This document shows positions 1 to 8,801 of a stretch of 41,780 bases of DNA, piece after piece. A program made the position numbers and the translations under genes. Position 1 is the stretch's first letter, and each line of letters opens with the position of its first letter. The stretch is from an uncultured Mycoplasmatota bacterium. Its GTDB lineage: Bacteria > Bacillota_I > Bacilli_A > RF39 > UBA660. The stretch lies in the NCBI GenBank assembly GCA_900543675.1, contig UQRY01000014.1, positions 1 to 41,780 of the forward strand. The letters run 5' to 3'. The notes under the pieces were generated by a model, which was not told the origin of the DNA, did not search any database, and worked only from the letters and a program-made list of their open reading frames with translations.

Positions 1-142
1 ACAGTGAGACATTTTCGCAAGTTAACACTTAAGACATTATCACAAATTAATCATACAAAGCATCATGCGATAAAAGTTAATCTTGCCAAATTCCCAAATA
101 TAAATTATAGTATATGTATTTCCTATTATTAGAAAAATAAAT

Positions 143-170
143 AACTGTTAACAAAAAAACGTTGACAGTT
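143..170. repeat. Imperfect inverted repeat over the rpsP -35 box
   Basis: Arms AACTGTTAAC (143-152) and GTTGACAGTT (161-170) pair at 9 of 10 positions across an 8-base A-rich spacer. The right arm contains the TTGACA -35 element of the rpsP promoter, so a bound protein would compete with RNA polymerase. It could instead be a terminator for transcription on the minus strand, because the minus-strand continuation is T-rich. Confidence 0.5.
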
Positions 171-190
171 AGTTAAAAACAAGTTATAAT
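162..190 (+). promoter_or_regulatory. Strong sigma-A-type promoter for rpsP-khpA
   Basis: A perfect -35 TTGACA (162-167) and a perfect -10 TATAAT (185-190) are separated by 17 bases. The predicted start near 197 leaves a leader of about 24 bases with GGAGGG at 209-214. This is the closest match to consensus in the window, as expected for a ribosomal-protein operon. Confidence 0.88.
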
Positions 191-220
191 GGACTTGTAA
201 ATGGAAATGGAGGGAAATTT

Positions 221-487
221 ATGGCAGTAAAATTAAGACTTACGAGAATGGGTGCCAAGAAAAGACCTACTTACCGTATCGTTGCTAGTGACTCTCGTAC
301 TAAACGTGATGGTGAGTATTTAGAGTTAATTGGAACCTATAATCCTATTGCAAAAGAGACTAAAATTAATGAAGAAGTAGCTCTTAAATGGTTAAGAACT
401 GGTGCACAACCTTCTGATACAGTAAGAAATCTATTATCAAAAGCTGGAATTATGAAAAAATTTGCCGATGAAAAACAAGGAAAATAA
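221..487 (+). CDS. rpsP: 30S ribosomal protein S16
   Basis: Small-subunit ribosomal protein S16, which binds 16S rRNA and helps assemble the 30S body. The 88-residue product has the usual length and the family's opening VKLRLTRMGAKKRPTYRIV, followed by the conserved LIGTYNP segment. The ATG lies 6 bases after GGAGGG. It is followed after 3 bases by the KH-domain gene, the same pair that starts the rpsP-ylqC-rimM-trmD-rplS cluster in Bacillus. Here the cluster stops after the second gene at a terminator, so rimM, trmD and rplS must lie elsewhere or be missing. Confidence 0.97.
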   Translation: MAVKLRLTRMGAKKRPTYRIVASDSRTKRDGEYLELIGTYNPIAKETKINEEVALKWLRTGAQPSDTVRNLLSKAGIMKKFADEKQGK

Positions 488-490
488 AAT

Positions 491-739
491 ATGAGTGTTG
501 TAGAATTAACAGAATTTATTGTAAAATCACTTGTAAAAAATACCGATAATGTGTCAGTAAAAGAATTTGAAACTGATGAAGAAAACACAATTCTAATTCA
601 AGTTTTAATTGACCAAGAAGATATGGGAAGAGTAATTGGCAAAAACGGCAAGATTGCCAATAGTCTAAGAACACTAGTTCAAGCAAGTAGTTATCTACAA
701 GATAACAAAAAAATCAGAATTGATATTGATAATTTTTAA
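491..739 (+). CDS. khpA: KH-domain RNA-binding protein KhpA (YlqC)
   Basis: Small single-KH-domain RNA-binding protein. In Firmicutes KhpA acts with KhpB (EloR/Jag) and affects cell elongation and division. The 82-residue protein is almost entirely one KH fold, with the RNA-contacting loop GRVIGKNGKIA at about residues 47-57. Its position directly after rpsP is the conserved one. There is no clear separate ribosome-binding site in the 3-base gap, so the end of rpsP (AAGGAAAA) probably supplies it. Expression should follow rpsP. Confidence 0.92.
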   Translation: MSVVELTEFIVKSLVKNTDNVSVKEFETDEENTILIQVLIDQEDMGRVIGKNGKIANSLRTLVQASSYLQDNKKIRIDIDNF

Positions 740-746
740 AGTTAAG

Positions 747-793
747 AAAAATGTAATAAGCAGTACGAAAAGACTTCTTATTACATTTTTTAT
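747..793. terminator. Bidirectional terminator after khpA
   Basis: ATGTAATAAG (751-760) pairs perfectly with CTTATTACAT (777-786). There is an A-run before the left arm and a T-run after the right arm, so it can serve both khpA (+) and the convergent gene ending at 790 (-). Confidence 0.85.
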
Positions 794-1284
794 TGAATAA
801 TTTTATTATTAACCGTTAACAAAATGTCAAGAATAAATAAACCTAGTAAAATAAAAATAATCGTTTTAGGAATTTTTTTAATCAGTGGCTCAGTTAGTGG
901 CTTTAAAATATAAATAACAACAATACTGGCAATTCCCCAGACAAGAGCCATATCTAAAGAAGTATAAAGTCCAATCGGAAAATGATGATTTTGATAATTC
1001 CAAAATACACGATGAAAAAGAAATTGAATCAGATAACCACCGATTAATTCCATAAGGGCAAGGAAAAATGCACTACTGAAAAAAAGTAAAATAGGTAATA
1101 CCCATTTATTAGGATGAAGCCATTTCTTGATAGCATGATAAATACCAATAATTAAACAAACCCCAATTCCATAAATAGGCGTCCAATAGCCATATAAAAT
1201 TCCACTTTCATATTGAGTAGTAACTAAAGATTCTAAAAAGTACCCTAAAATTGAATAAAAAAAGAAAAACCTTAAATAATACAT
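790..1284 (-). CDS. Putative ABC-transporter type IV family membrane protein
   Basis: A 164-residue, very hydrophobic protein with about four or five membrane segments. The N-terminal part FYSILGYFLESL followed by GYWTPIYGIG matches the pattern of the family annotated as 'putative ABC-transporter type IV' (Pfam PF06541, CmpB-like), whose function is largely unknown. No ATPase partner is adjacent. The ribosome-binding site is weak (AGTGAT-like), so the start is only moderately sure. It is transcribed away from cdsA and converges on rpsP-khpA. The family call comes from recognising the motif; a transport role is not shown. Confidence 0.72.
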   Translation of the reverse strand: MYYLRFFFFYSILGYFLESLVTTQYESGILYGYWTPIYGIGVCLIIGIYHAIKKWLHPNKWVLPILLFFSSAFFLALMELIGGYLIQFLFHRVFWNYQNHHFPIGLYTSLDMALVWGIASIVVIYILKPLTEPLIKKIPKTIIFILLGLFILDILLTVNNKIIQ

Positions 1285-1339
1285 TGATCATATCACTATT
1301 ATTATTGTGGCAAAAAAAAGTTTAATTATCATTAAATTA

Positions 1340-1368
1340 TTGTAGTTAAAAGCCAGTTGTATTATAAT
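1340..1368 (+). promoter_or_regulatory. Probable promoter for cdsA-rseP
   Basis: A perfect -10 TATAAT at 1363-1368 has a weak -35 TTGTAG at 1340-1345 with a 17-base spacer. It lies about 50 bases upstream of cdsA. Confidence 0.5.
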
Positions 1369-1419
1369 AATAGAGTATAAGAGTGAAAATAATAAAGAAG
1401 AAGTTGGAGGTTTATCACT

Positions 1420-2226
1420 ATGAAAAAAAGAATATTAGGGGCAGCGATTATTGTCGCTATCGTTTTACCAATCTTACTTAAAGGAGGAATTCTATTTGCT
1501 TTATTATCATTGCTTTTAGGATTACTCGCCTTTAAGGAAATATACGACATTAAATATAAAGATGCAGAAAAGAAGATTCCTTTTTTACTACAAGTACTTT
1601 CCTATCTATGTGTAGCATTTTTAATTATGAATAACTACGAATCTAAAGAATTAGCCATTACATTAGATTACCGAGTACTTAGTTTATTTTTAATTACTTA
1701 TCTTATGCCAGTTGTCATAATCGATAATCAGAAAAAATATAATATAGAAGACGCAATGTATTTACTAGCTAGTACAATTTTCATAGGCTTATCTTTCAAT
1801 TTGTTGATTTTAATGAGAAATTTTTCGTTACTATATATTTTATATTTCTTTATTATTACAGTAATGACCGATACTTTTGCCTTATTTACAGGTATGTTTA
1901 TAGGAAAGCATCCATTAGCGAAAAAAATTTCTCCTAAAAAAACAATGGAAGGGTTAATTGGTGGAACATTAATGGGAGTGTTTGCGGCTTGTACTTTTTA
2001 CTTAACCGTAATTAATCCTGATATTGATATCGTTCATTTATTGATTGTAACCGTAACATTATCACTCATGGGACAATTTGGTGATTTAGTCTTTTCTGCT
2101 ATCAAGAGACATTTCGGTAAAAAAGATTTCTCTAATCTTATACCAGGACATGGCGGAATATTAGATCGTTTTGATAGTATTATCTTTGTAATGATTACAG
2201 CTATTTTATTTATGTCAGTTATTTAA
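1420..2226 (+). CDS. cdsA: Phosphatidate cytidylyltransferase
   Basis: Makes CDP-diacylglycerol from phosphatidic acid and CTP, the branch point of phospholipid synthesis, in the cytoplasmic membrane. The 268-residue protein has several hydrophobic helices. It carries the full family signature near residues 225-251: an SAIKR segment, then KKDFSNLIPGHGG and LDRFD, with the metal-binding aspartates. Length is normal. GGAGG-type spacing precedes the ATG (GTTGGAGG at about 1403-1410). It is followed after 9 bases by rseP, the same pair as in Bacillus, where proS and polC come next; here priA follows. Confidence 0.96.
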   Translation: MKKRILGAAIIVAIVLPILLKGGILFALLSLLLGLLAFKEIYDIKYKDAEKKIPFLLQVLSYLCVAFLIMNNYESKELAITLDYRVLSLFLITYLMPVVIIDNQKKYNIEDAMYLLASTIFIGLSFNLLILMRNFSLLYILYFFIITVMTDTFALFTGMFIGKHPLAKKISPKKTMEGLIGGTLMGVFAACTFYLTVINPDIDIVHLLIVTVTLSLMGQFGDLVFSAIKRHFGKKDFSNLIPGHGGILDRFDSIIFVMITAILFMSVI

Positions 2227-2235
2227 GGAGGCTTC

Positions 2236-3276
2236 ATGTTAACCATAATTTATTTCATCATTATTTTAGGAATTATCGTTCTCATTCACGAGTCTGGACA
2301 TTTCATATTTGCTAAGCTTTGTGGTATATATGTCTATGAGTTTTCCATCGGAATGGGACCAAAACTATTCAGTAAGAAGAGTAAAAATGGCGAAACGGTC
2401 TATTCGATTCGCGCCATTCCTATTGGAGGTTTTTGTTCTTTAGCAGGAGAAGGAACTGAAGAAGACGAAAAAATTCCTAAAGATAGATTGCTACAGTCGA
2501 AGAGCGCTTGGCAAAGATTCCTAGTTATGTTCTTCGGAGCTGGTTTTAACTTTCTATCTGCAATTCTCTTTCTCTTTTTATTAGGGTTAATTTGGGGAGC
2601 AAGAACGAGTGATCCTGTTATTTCTTCCGTAGTTGAAGATAATCCAGCAGCTGAAGCAGGTATTCAAGTAGGAGACAGAATTTTAGAGATTAATGGTCAT
2701 AAAGTAAAAACATCTGATGATGTATCTATATATTTACAAGTAGAAGATAAATCAAAACCCATTACGTTTACAATAGAGCGTGATGAGGAAGAATATGAAA
2801 TTGAGGTTGTTCCTAAAGAAGTTGAAATAAACGGAACAAAAGTATACCAAATCGGTGTAACTTCCCAAGGAGAGCTCGAACGAGGATTCGTTCCGGCAGT
2901 AAAATATGCAGCTGTAAAGACAGAATCTTTATTTCGACAGATGACAATTACCCTAAAAGGATTGTTTACTGGAAATCTATCCGTTAACCAATTATCAGGT
3001 CCAGTTGGAATTTACAGTGTTGTCGATCAACAAGCAGAAGCAGGAATAGAAAATATCGTTTATTTAATTGCTTTATTAAGTATCAACGTTGGCTTCATTA
3101 ACTTATTGCCATTCCCAGCCTTTGATGGTGGTAGAATTTTATTCTTGATCATCGAAAAAATCAAAGGGAAACCAGTTAAGGCTGAAACAGAAAATATGAT
3201 TCATACGATTGGTTTCTTCCTTTTAATGGCACTTATGCTTTACATTACCTTTAATGATATATTAAAATTATTTTAA
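2236..3276 (+). CDS. rseP: RIP metalloprotease RseP (site-2 protease)
   Basis: Intramembrane zinc metalloprotease that cleaves membrane-embedded anti-sigma factors and leftover signal peptides. The HESGH zinc motif lies at residues 18-22 in the first membrane helix. A PDZ domain occupies roughly residues 115-195. The second active-site motif, NLLPFPAFDGGR, lies near residues 287-298 and supplies the third ligand. At 346 residues it is somewhat shorter than Bacillus RasP (about 420). The ribosome-binding site AGGAGG sits just after the cdsA stop, so the two genes are co-transcribed. Confidence 0.95.
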   Translation: MLTIIYFIIILGIIVLIHESGHFIFAKLCGIYVYEFSIGMGPKLFSKKSKNGETVYSIRAIPIGGFCSLAGEGTEEDEKIPKDRLLQSKSAWQRFLVMFFGAGFNFLSAILFLFLLGLIWGARTSDPVISSVVEDNPAAEAGIQVGDRILEINGHKVKTSDDVSIYLQVEDKSKPITFTIERDEEEYEIEVVPKEVEINGTKVYQIGVTSQGELERGFVPAVKYAAVKTESLFRQMTITLKGLFTGNLSVNQLSGPVGIYSVVDQQAEAGIENIVYLIALLSINVGFINLLPFPAFDGGRILFLIIEKIKGKPVKAETENMIHTIGFFLLMALMLYITFNDILKLF

Positions 3277-3284
3277 AAACGTGG

Positions 3285-3321
3285 AAATTCTATCTCATTA
3301 TCCTAGAGGATAGAATTTTTT
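3285..3321 (+). terminator. Terminator-like hairpin between rseP and priA
   Basis: AAATTCTATC (3285-3294) pairs with GATAGAATTT (3309-3318) and is followed by T residues. The loop itself contains a smaller TATCC/GGATA hairpin. No convincing promoter lies between it and priA, so it may only attenuate readthrough. Confidence 0.72.
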
Positions 3322-3351
3322 CGCCTTTTAAGACGAAAGAAAGGAGTAATC

Positions 3352-5532
3352 ATGATCGCAGAAGTATTAGTAGAATTAGGTGCCAGAAATATCGATAGAA
3401 CATTTGATTATTTAGTACCGTCGCATTTAGATGAAGAGATAAAAGTTGGTATTCGAGTACTTGTACCTTTTGGCCGTCAAGAAGTAGAAGGTTTTGTTCT
3501 TGCCTTAAAAAGTAAGACTCTTCAAGAAGAGTTAAAAGAAATCATCCGTCTAGTTGATCAAGAAGTAATCATCAATGAAGAACTCCAACAGTTAGGAAAA
3601 TATATCAGTGAAACCACCTTATCTACTTTAATTTCTTCCTATCAAGTGATGTTGCCTAAAGCGGTTAAAGCTAGTAAAAAAACAACAATTAATAAAAAGG
3701 AAACCACTTATTTATCCTTGGCTGAATCACCAGAGCTGAATAGAGAAAAGTTAACCCCTTCACAAGAAAAGATCTTAGCCTATTTAAAGACTCATCCTAA
3801 AGCGGAAAAAAAAGAATTAATCGCTATCTCGGCAAGTAGTGTAAAAACTTTACTAAAAAATGGCTTAATTATCGAAAACAAAGAAGAAAAATATCGTTTA
3901 GCTTCTACTTATTCCATCAAAGAGAAGAAACCACTCACCGAACGACAACAACAAGTAGTAGAAGAGATTCTTTCTTTCCATAATCAAAATAAAGTTTTCT
4001 TACTCCATGGTGTAACAGGAAGTGGAAAAACCGAAGTCTATATGGAATTGATTGAGAAAATGAGGGAAGAAGGAAAAAGTAGTATCGTCTTAGTTCCTGA
4101 AATATCATTAACGGAGCAGATTGTCTCTCGTTTTCGTAGTCGTTTTGGAGAAGATATCGCAATTTTACACAGTCGTTTAAGTGATGGAGAAAAATACGAT
4201 GAGTGGCGAAAGATTAATCGACAAGAAGTAAGTATCGTGATTGGAGCGAGAAGTGCGATCTTTGCTCCCCTAAAAAATATCGGTATCATCATTATCGATG
4301 AAGAACATACAACAACCTATAAACAAGAAAATACGCCTAAATATCATGCTTTAGATATCGCTAAATGGCGTAGTTTCTACCACAAATGTCCGGTAGTCTT
4401 AGGCAGTGCGACTCCAAGTTTAGAAAGTTATGCTAGAGCGTTAAAAGGAGTCTATCATTTAATCGAGATGAAGGAAAGAGTCAATCAAAAGCCTTTACCA
4501 GAAGTTAAGATTATTGACTTAAATGTCGAAAAGAAAAAGAAAACAGAAAATAGTTACTTTTCTAATGAATTGTGGAATGAGATGACCAAACGAATAGAAA
4601 ATAATGAACAGATTATGCTTCTGTTAAACCGAAGAGGGTATTCTTCGATAGTTTCTTGCCAAAACTGTGGTTATGTCGAGAAATGTCCTCATTGTGATAT
4701 CAGTTTAACTTACCATAAAACGAGTGGTATGTTACGTTGTCATTATTGTGGTTACGCCAAACGACTAGAGGCAATATGTCCAGAATGCAAGGAAGAAGCC
4801 ATGAAGAATTTAGGGGTCGGAACTGAACGCATAGAAGAAGAAATCAAAAAGTATCTCCCAACTGCTCGAGTAGTCAGAATGGATATGGACACTACCTCTA
4901 GAAAAGGTGCACATGAAAAAATTATCACTGCTTTTCAAAATCACGAATACGATATCTTATTAGGAACCCAAATGATCGCAAAAGGCCTCGATTTTAAAGA
5001 TGTAACACTAGTAGGAATCATTAATGCCGATACTAGTTTGAATATTCCGGATTTTAGAAGTAGCGAATATACCTTTCAACTATTAAGCCAAACTTCAGGC
5101 CGTAGTGGTAGAGGAGATAAAGAAGGAAAAGTCTATATACAAACATTCAATCCTGATCATTACGCAATATATTGTGCGAAAAATCATGATTATCTTTCCT
5201 TTTATCAAAAAGAAATGGAAATTCGTCATACTTTAGGTTATCCACCATATTATTATTTAGTATTAGTAAAAATCATTAGTAAAGATTATACCAAAGCCCA
5301 AAAAGAAAGTACTAAGATTGGTGATTATTTAAAGAAAAATTTACCAGAACTTTCTATTTTAGGTCCATCTATGGCTAATGTATTTAAGATAAATAATCAG
5401 TACCGTTTTCAAATCGTTTTAAAATATAAAAAATGTGAAAAATTATATCCAGTTTTAAAAGAATTAATCACTCACTATCAAAGTGATCGATTATTAACTG
5501 TAGATATCGATTTTAATCCTGTTCATTTTTAA
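3352..5532 (+). CDS. priA: Primosomal replication-restart helicase PriA
   Basis: A 3'-5' superfamily 2 DNA helicase that recognises stalled forks and starts reloading of the replicative helicase. The 726-residue protein shows an N-terminal DNA-binding part and Walker A GVTGSGKTE near residues 220-228. The DEEH box (IDEEHTTTYK) is near residue 316. A zinc region has eight cysteines in four CxxC pairs at about residues 438-485. Helicase motifs V/VI (QMIAKGLDF, SGRSGRG) follow. The ribosome-binding site AAAGGAG precedes the ATG. It opens a block syntenic with the Bacillus priA-fmt region. Confidence 0.97.
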   Translation: MIAEVLVELGARNIDRTFDYLVPSHLDEEIKVGIRVLVPFGRQEVEGFVLALKSKTLQEELKEIIRLVDQEVIINEELQQLGKYISETTLSTLISSYQVMLPKAVKASKKTTINKKETTYLSLAESPELNREKLTPSQEKILAYLKTHPKAEKKELIAISASSVKTLLKNGLIIENKEEKYRLASTYSIKEKKPLTERQQQVVEEILSFHNQNKVFLLHGVTGSGKTEVYMELIEKMREEGKSSIVLVPEISLTEQIVSRFRSRFGEDIAILHSRLSDGEKYDEWRKINRQEVSIVIGARSAIFAPLKNIGIIIIDEEHTTTYKQENTPKYHALDIAKWRSFYHKCPVVLGSATPSLESYARALKGVYHLIEMKERVNQKPLPEVKIIDLNVEKKKKTENSYFSNELWNEMTKRIENNEQIMLLLNRRGYSSIVSCQNCGYVEKCPHCDISLTYHKTSGMLRCHYCGYAKRLEAICPECKEEAMKNLGVGTERIEEEIKKYLPTARVVRMDMDTTSRKGAHEKIITAFQNHEYDILLGTQMIAKGLDFKDVTLVGIINADTSLNIPDFRSSEYTFQLLSQTSGRSGRGDKEGKVYIQTFNPDHYAIYCAKNHDYLSFYQKEMEIRHTLGYPPYYYLVLVKIISKDYTKAQKESTKIGDYLKKNLPELSILGPSMANVFKINNQYRFQIVLKYKKCEKLYPVLKELITHYQSDRLLTVDIDFNPVHF

Positions 5533-5633
5533 ATAGTAAGTTATTATCCTATATTTTTTAATAGGAAGATGCGCTTTCAATTCCTGTTATAGAGATTTAT
5601 CTTATATTTTTTACAAATATGGAGATACTATAA

Positions 5634-7037
5634 TTGGTGATAAAAGTGATAACAGGATACGAAATAAAAAAAGACAAATCTGGAGAAGTACTCGTTTTAC
5701 ATATTAATTACGATGAAGAATTTTCATCAGAATTCTTTAGAGGAAAGAGGAAGAAAAATACGAAAGAATGGGTAACGGAGTACATTAAAGATGAAAAAAT
5801 TAAATGGGATGGTAATAAAATTGTTTTGATGGTAGGGGGTGTCGCACTCGGAACGTTATTATTATTAGGTAATCCTAAAGAGCCAAGTGATCCTCATTAT
5901 GCGTATGTTAACGATATGATTATCCCTCTAACAGAAGAAAAGGTAGATTTAGATTCCTTAAACGAAGAGTCTCAAACAGAAGAAGTTAGTGAAGAAACAA
6001 CGAATATAGAGAGTTCATCAGGAGAAGCTTCTAGTGAAGAAACACCTAATCAACAAACTAATCCATCTAATGAAAATAAAGGTTCAGGTACAAATAATGG
6101 AGTAAATAAACCAAATAATAATCAAAATAGTAATTCATCTACCAATACAAATACCAATAATAATAACAGTACTAATAATGGTTCTTCCACTTCAAGTCCG
6201 ATAGAAAGTACAGAAACAACTACACCACCAGCTACTTCACAAGAACAACAAGTAACAGTTTACCGCAGTAATGGAAGCGTGATTACCTTATCGATGACCG
6301 ATTATTTAATTGGAGTAGTTGGAGCAGAAATACCAGCCTCTTTTCCGTTAGAAGCTCTAAAAGCCCAAGCCGTAGTTGCAAGAACTTATGCTCTAAAAAG
6401 AATTTCAAGTGGAAAGAAATTAACCGATACTGTATCTACTCAAGCTTATAAAGATAATAATCAATTAAAGGCAATGTGGCAAGGTAATTTTAATACTTAT
6501 TATAATAAAATAAAATTGGCAGTCACTTCAACAAACAATATGACGATAAAGTATAATGGAACATATATCGATGCGGTTTATCATTCGACCAGTAATGGAA
6601 AAACAGAAGATGCGGTTCATGTGTGGGGAAATAGTGTACCATATCTAAAAAGTGTCGAGAGTAGTTGGGATAGGAATGCTTCTTCTTATTTAAGAACAGA
6701 AGAAAAAGAACTAAGTGCTCTATTAATGTTATTAGGAATAGATTTAAGTGATGAAAATAGTATCGAAATTATTTCCAGAAACAATAGTGGCAGAGTTTCG
6801 AATGTGAGAATTGGTAATAAAAATTATAGTGGAGTTGAGCTTAGGAATCTATTAGGACTCCGGTCAGCAGACTTCGATCTTGAAGTACAAAACAATAAAG
6901 TAATTATCACCACTCGCGGATATGGTCATGGTGTTGGGATGAGCCAATATGGAGCAAAAGGAATGGCTGAAAATGGCTACAATTATCAACAGATACTAAG
7001 ACATTACTATCAGGGAATTACCCTTTCAGCAAATTAA
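5634..7037 (+). CDS. Membrane-anchored SpoIID/LytB-domain protein, probable peptidoglycan lytic enzyme
   Basis: Three parts are visible: an N-terminal cytoplasmic segment (about residues 1-60), one membrane helix (about 61-82), and a long Ser/Thr/Asn/Glu-rich linker (about 105-205) leading to a C-terminal SpoIID-type domain. That domain carries the AEIPASFPLEALKAQAVVAR segment with the family's catalytic glutamate near residue 231, and the terminal GHGVGMSQYGA motif. SpoIID enzymes cleave glycan strands lacking stem peptides during engulfment; LytB-type relatives act elsewhere. The start is TTG at 5634 or GTG at 5637, served by GGAGAT at 5621-5626. No spore gene is adjacent, so a general wall-remodelling role is as likely as sporulation. 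Confidence 0.85.
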   Translation: MVIKVITGYEIKKDKSGEVLVLHINYDEEFSSEFFRGKRKKNTKEWVTEYIKDEKIKWDGNKIVLMVGGVALGTLLLLGNPKEPSDPHYAYVNDMIIPLTEEKVDLDSLNEESQTEEVSEETTNIESSSGEASSEETPNQQTNPSNENKGSGTNNGVNKPNNNQNSNSSTNTNTNNNNSTNNGSSTSSPIESTETTTPPATSQEQQVTVYRSNGSVITLSMTDYLIGVVGAEIPASFPLEALKAQAVVARTYALKRISSGKKLTDTVSTQAYKDNNQLKAMWQGNFNTYYNKIKLAVTSTNNMTIKYNGTYIDAVYHSTSNGKTEDAVHVWGNSVPYLKSVESSWDRNASSYLRTEEKELSALLMLLGIDLSDENSIEIISRNNSGRVSNVRIGNKNYSGVELRNLLGLRSADFDLEVQNNKVIITTRGYGHGVGMSQYGAKGMAENGYNYQQILRHYYQGITLSAN

Positions 7038-7055
7038 GCATAGTGAAATACAAAA

Positions 7056-7088
7056 GTATTCTATAGAGTAAAAATAGAATATTTTTTG
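7056..7088 (+). terminator. Terminator after the SpoIID-domain gene
   Basis: TATTCTAT (7057-7064) pairs with ATAGAATA (7074-7081), followed by six T residues. The rest of the gap to 7200 shows no gene or recognisable RNA. Confidence 0.8.
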
Positions 7089-7200
7089 TTTAGAAAAAAT
7101 TACTGATAAATAACTAAAATTATTAGCACTCTATTTTCCGTTTAGCCAATAATCATAAAGTTTCAAAAAACAGCCGAAAAAAGATAAATTGGATAAGACT

Positions 7201-7228
7201 TTGAAAGAAATTGAAATCATGATATACT
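7201..7228 (+). promoter_or_regulatory. Promoter for the thioredoxin-like/fmt operon
   Basis: -35 TTGAAA (7201-7206), a 16-base spacer, -10 TATACT (7223-7228) with an extended-10 TG at 7220-7221. It lies just upstream of an AGGTG ribosome-binding site and the ATG at 7252. Confidence 0.72.
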
Positions 7229-7251
7229 AAAATAGGAAAACAGGTGTAGTA

Positions 7252-7848
7252 ATGAAAAAAAGAAAGAAGAAATGGATATTCATTGTGGTAGCTAGTATAC
7301 TCATGATTTTAGTTATTAGTGTAATGATTATTCTTACAAATGATGAATTAAGGTTTAAGTTTTCCTATGGAATAATGAATTATATTCCTTACGAAAATGG
7401 CGAAAAAATAGTCATCGATATTCCCTTTGATAATGGAATAAAATATTTAGAAGGTAAAGAAATCATCGATATCTTTACTACTGGAACAGGTATCATTTAC
7501 CTGGGATATAGTAGTTGTCCATGGTGTCGAAATATTATTGAACCTTTAATTGAAGTAGTGAAAGAGAATGATATTGATACTATCTATTATGTGAACACTT
7601 ACGATAATGAATTTGATGATATTAGTAGTGAACTCAAGGAAATATTAAATGATTATTTACGAGTAGATGAAGAAACAAATCAGAAGGTACTAGCGACACC
7701 AGATGTTTATTTTATCAAAGATGGGAAAATTAAAACACATCATATCAGCACCATAGAAAGCTATCGTAATCCTTATCGAGGAATGAACGATGAACAAATA
7801 AAAGAGTTAAAAGCAATTTATCAAGCAGGAATCGAGGAGATAAAATGA
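7252..7848 (+). CDS. Membrane-anchored thioredoxin-like protein
   Basis: A 198-residue protein with a Lys/Arg-rich start and one membrane helix at about residues 8-29, giving a signal-anchor topology with the fold outside. The redox motif Cys89-Pro-Trp-Cys92 sits in the context GYSSCPWCRN. A cis-proline-like segment LATPDVYFIKDGK near residues 145-157 supports a thioredoxin fold. It resembles the bacteriocin-transport-accessory/thioredoxin group. It probably reduces or isomerises exported disulfides, though the substrate cannot be read. Its stop overlaps the fmt start (ATGA), so the genes are translationally coupled. This gene is not part of the Bacillus version of the block. Confidence 0.78.
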   Translation: MKKRKKKWIFIVVASILMILVISVMIILTNDELRFKFSYGIMNYIPYENGEKIVIDIPFDNGIKYLEGKEIIDIFTTGTGIIYLGYSSCPWCRNIIEPLIEVVKENDIDTIYYVNTYDNEFDDISSELKEILNDYLRVDEETNQKVLATPDVYFIKDGKIKTHHISTIESYRNPYRGMNDEQIKELKAIYQAGIEEIK

Positions 7849-8795
7849 AAAATAAAAAATTAAGAATTGTCTTTATGGGAACCCCAGAATTTAGTGTTCC
7901 TGTCCTAGAGGCATTAATAGAAAACTATCAAGTAGTAGGTGTAGTCACTCAACCAGATAAAGAAGTAGGACGTCACCATGAAATAAAACCAACACCAGTC
8001 AAAGAAGTAGCTTTGAAAAATAATATTTTAGTTCTACAACCACAAAGAATTAAAAAAGAGTATCAAGAAATTTTGGGTTTAAATGCTGATCTCATTGTTA
8101 CTTGTGCTTATGGACAGATGATACCAAAAGAAATTTTAGATGCCCCTAAATATGGATGTATCAATGTACATGCTTCTCTCTTACCTAAATTACGTGGTGG
8201 AGCACCTATTCATCGGGCTATTATAAACAATGAAACAAGAACAGGAATTACTATTATGTATATGGTAGAGAAGATGGATGCGGGAGATATTTTAGCTCAA
8301 GAAGAAACACCAATTTTCAAGGAAGATAATGTCGGTATTCTTCATGATCGTTTAAGTAAAATGGGAGCTAAATTGTTAATAGAAACTATCCCTGACTTGA
8401 TCAATGGAAAAATTAAACCGATTCCGCAAAAGGAAGAAGAAGTAACCTATGCATGGAATATTAAACGAGAAGAAGAAAAAATCGATTTTAATCAGCGAAC
8501 AATCGATATCTATAACCAAATTAGAGGACTTAATCCTTGGCCAGGCGGGTATGCCTTGTTGGAGGGAAAGGTAGTTAAAATCTATGAAGCAAGAATTAGT
8601 GATAGTTTCTTTACGACCAAAAAGAATGGTGAAATTGGGAAAATTTACGAAGATGGAATCGGCGTCAGTACCAAAGATGGCGAAATCATTATCACTAAAT
8701 TACAACCATCAGGTAAACGTAAAATGTTAGCCAAAGAGTATCTAAACGGTGTTCATGAAGAGGATTTACTAGGAAAAGTATTTAATGAGGAGTAG
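7845..8795 (+). CDS. fmt: Methionyl-tRNA formyltransferase
   Basis: Transfers a formyl group from 10-formyl-tetrahydrofolate to Met-tRNA(fMet), producing the initiator. The 316-residue protein has the family length and opening (RIVFMGTPEFSVPVLEAL). The catalytic Asn-His pair lies in INVHASLLPKLRGGAP near residues 107-109, with the SLLP folate loop and the Asp of MDAGDIL. The C-terminal OB-like tRNA-binding part is complete. The peptide deformylase gene def, adjacent in Bacillus, is not in this window, so it must lie elsewhere. Confidence 0.97.
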   Translation: MKNKKLRIVFMGTPEFSVPVLEALIENYQVVGVVTQPDKEVGRHHEIKPTPVKEVALKNNILVLQPQRIKKEYQEILGLNADLIVTCAYGQMIPKEILDAPKYGCINVHASLLPKLRGGAPIHRAIINNETRTGITIMYMVEKMDAGDILAQEETPIFKEDNVGILHDRLSKMGAKLLIETIPDLINGKIKPIPQKEEEVTYAWNIKREEEKIDFNQRTIDIYNQIRGLNPWPGGYALLEGKVVKIYEARISDSFFTTKKNGEIGKIYEDGIGVSTKDGEIIITKLQPSGKRKMLAKEYLNGVHEEDLLGKVFNEE

Positions 8796-8801
8796 GGTAT
8801 A

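Noticed and set aside
337..588. 83-residue minus-strand frame across rpsP and khpA
   Set aside because: Both plus-strand genes are certain and the minus frame has no promoter or ribosome-binding site.
5533..5633. Terminator or promoter between priA and the SpoIID-domain gene
   Set aside because: The CCTAT/ATAGG stem has the T-run in the loop rather than after it, and the best -35/-10 pair (TTTCAA/TATCTT) is weak.
7089..7200. Possible riboswitch in the gap before the thioredoxin-like gene
   Set aside because: The sequence lies upstream of the promoter, so it would not be in the transcript, and I see no conserved riboswitch core.
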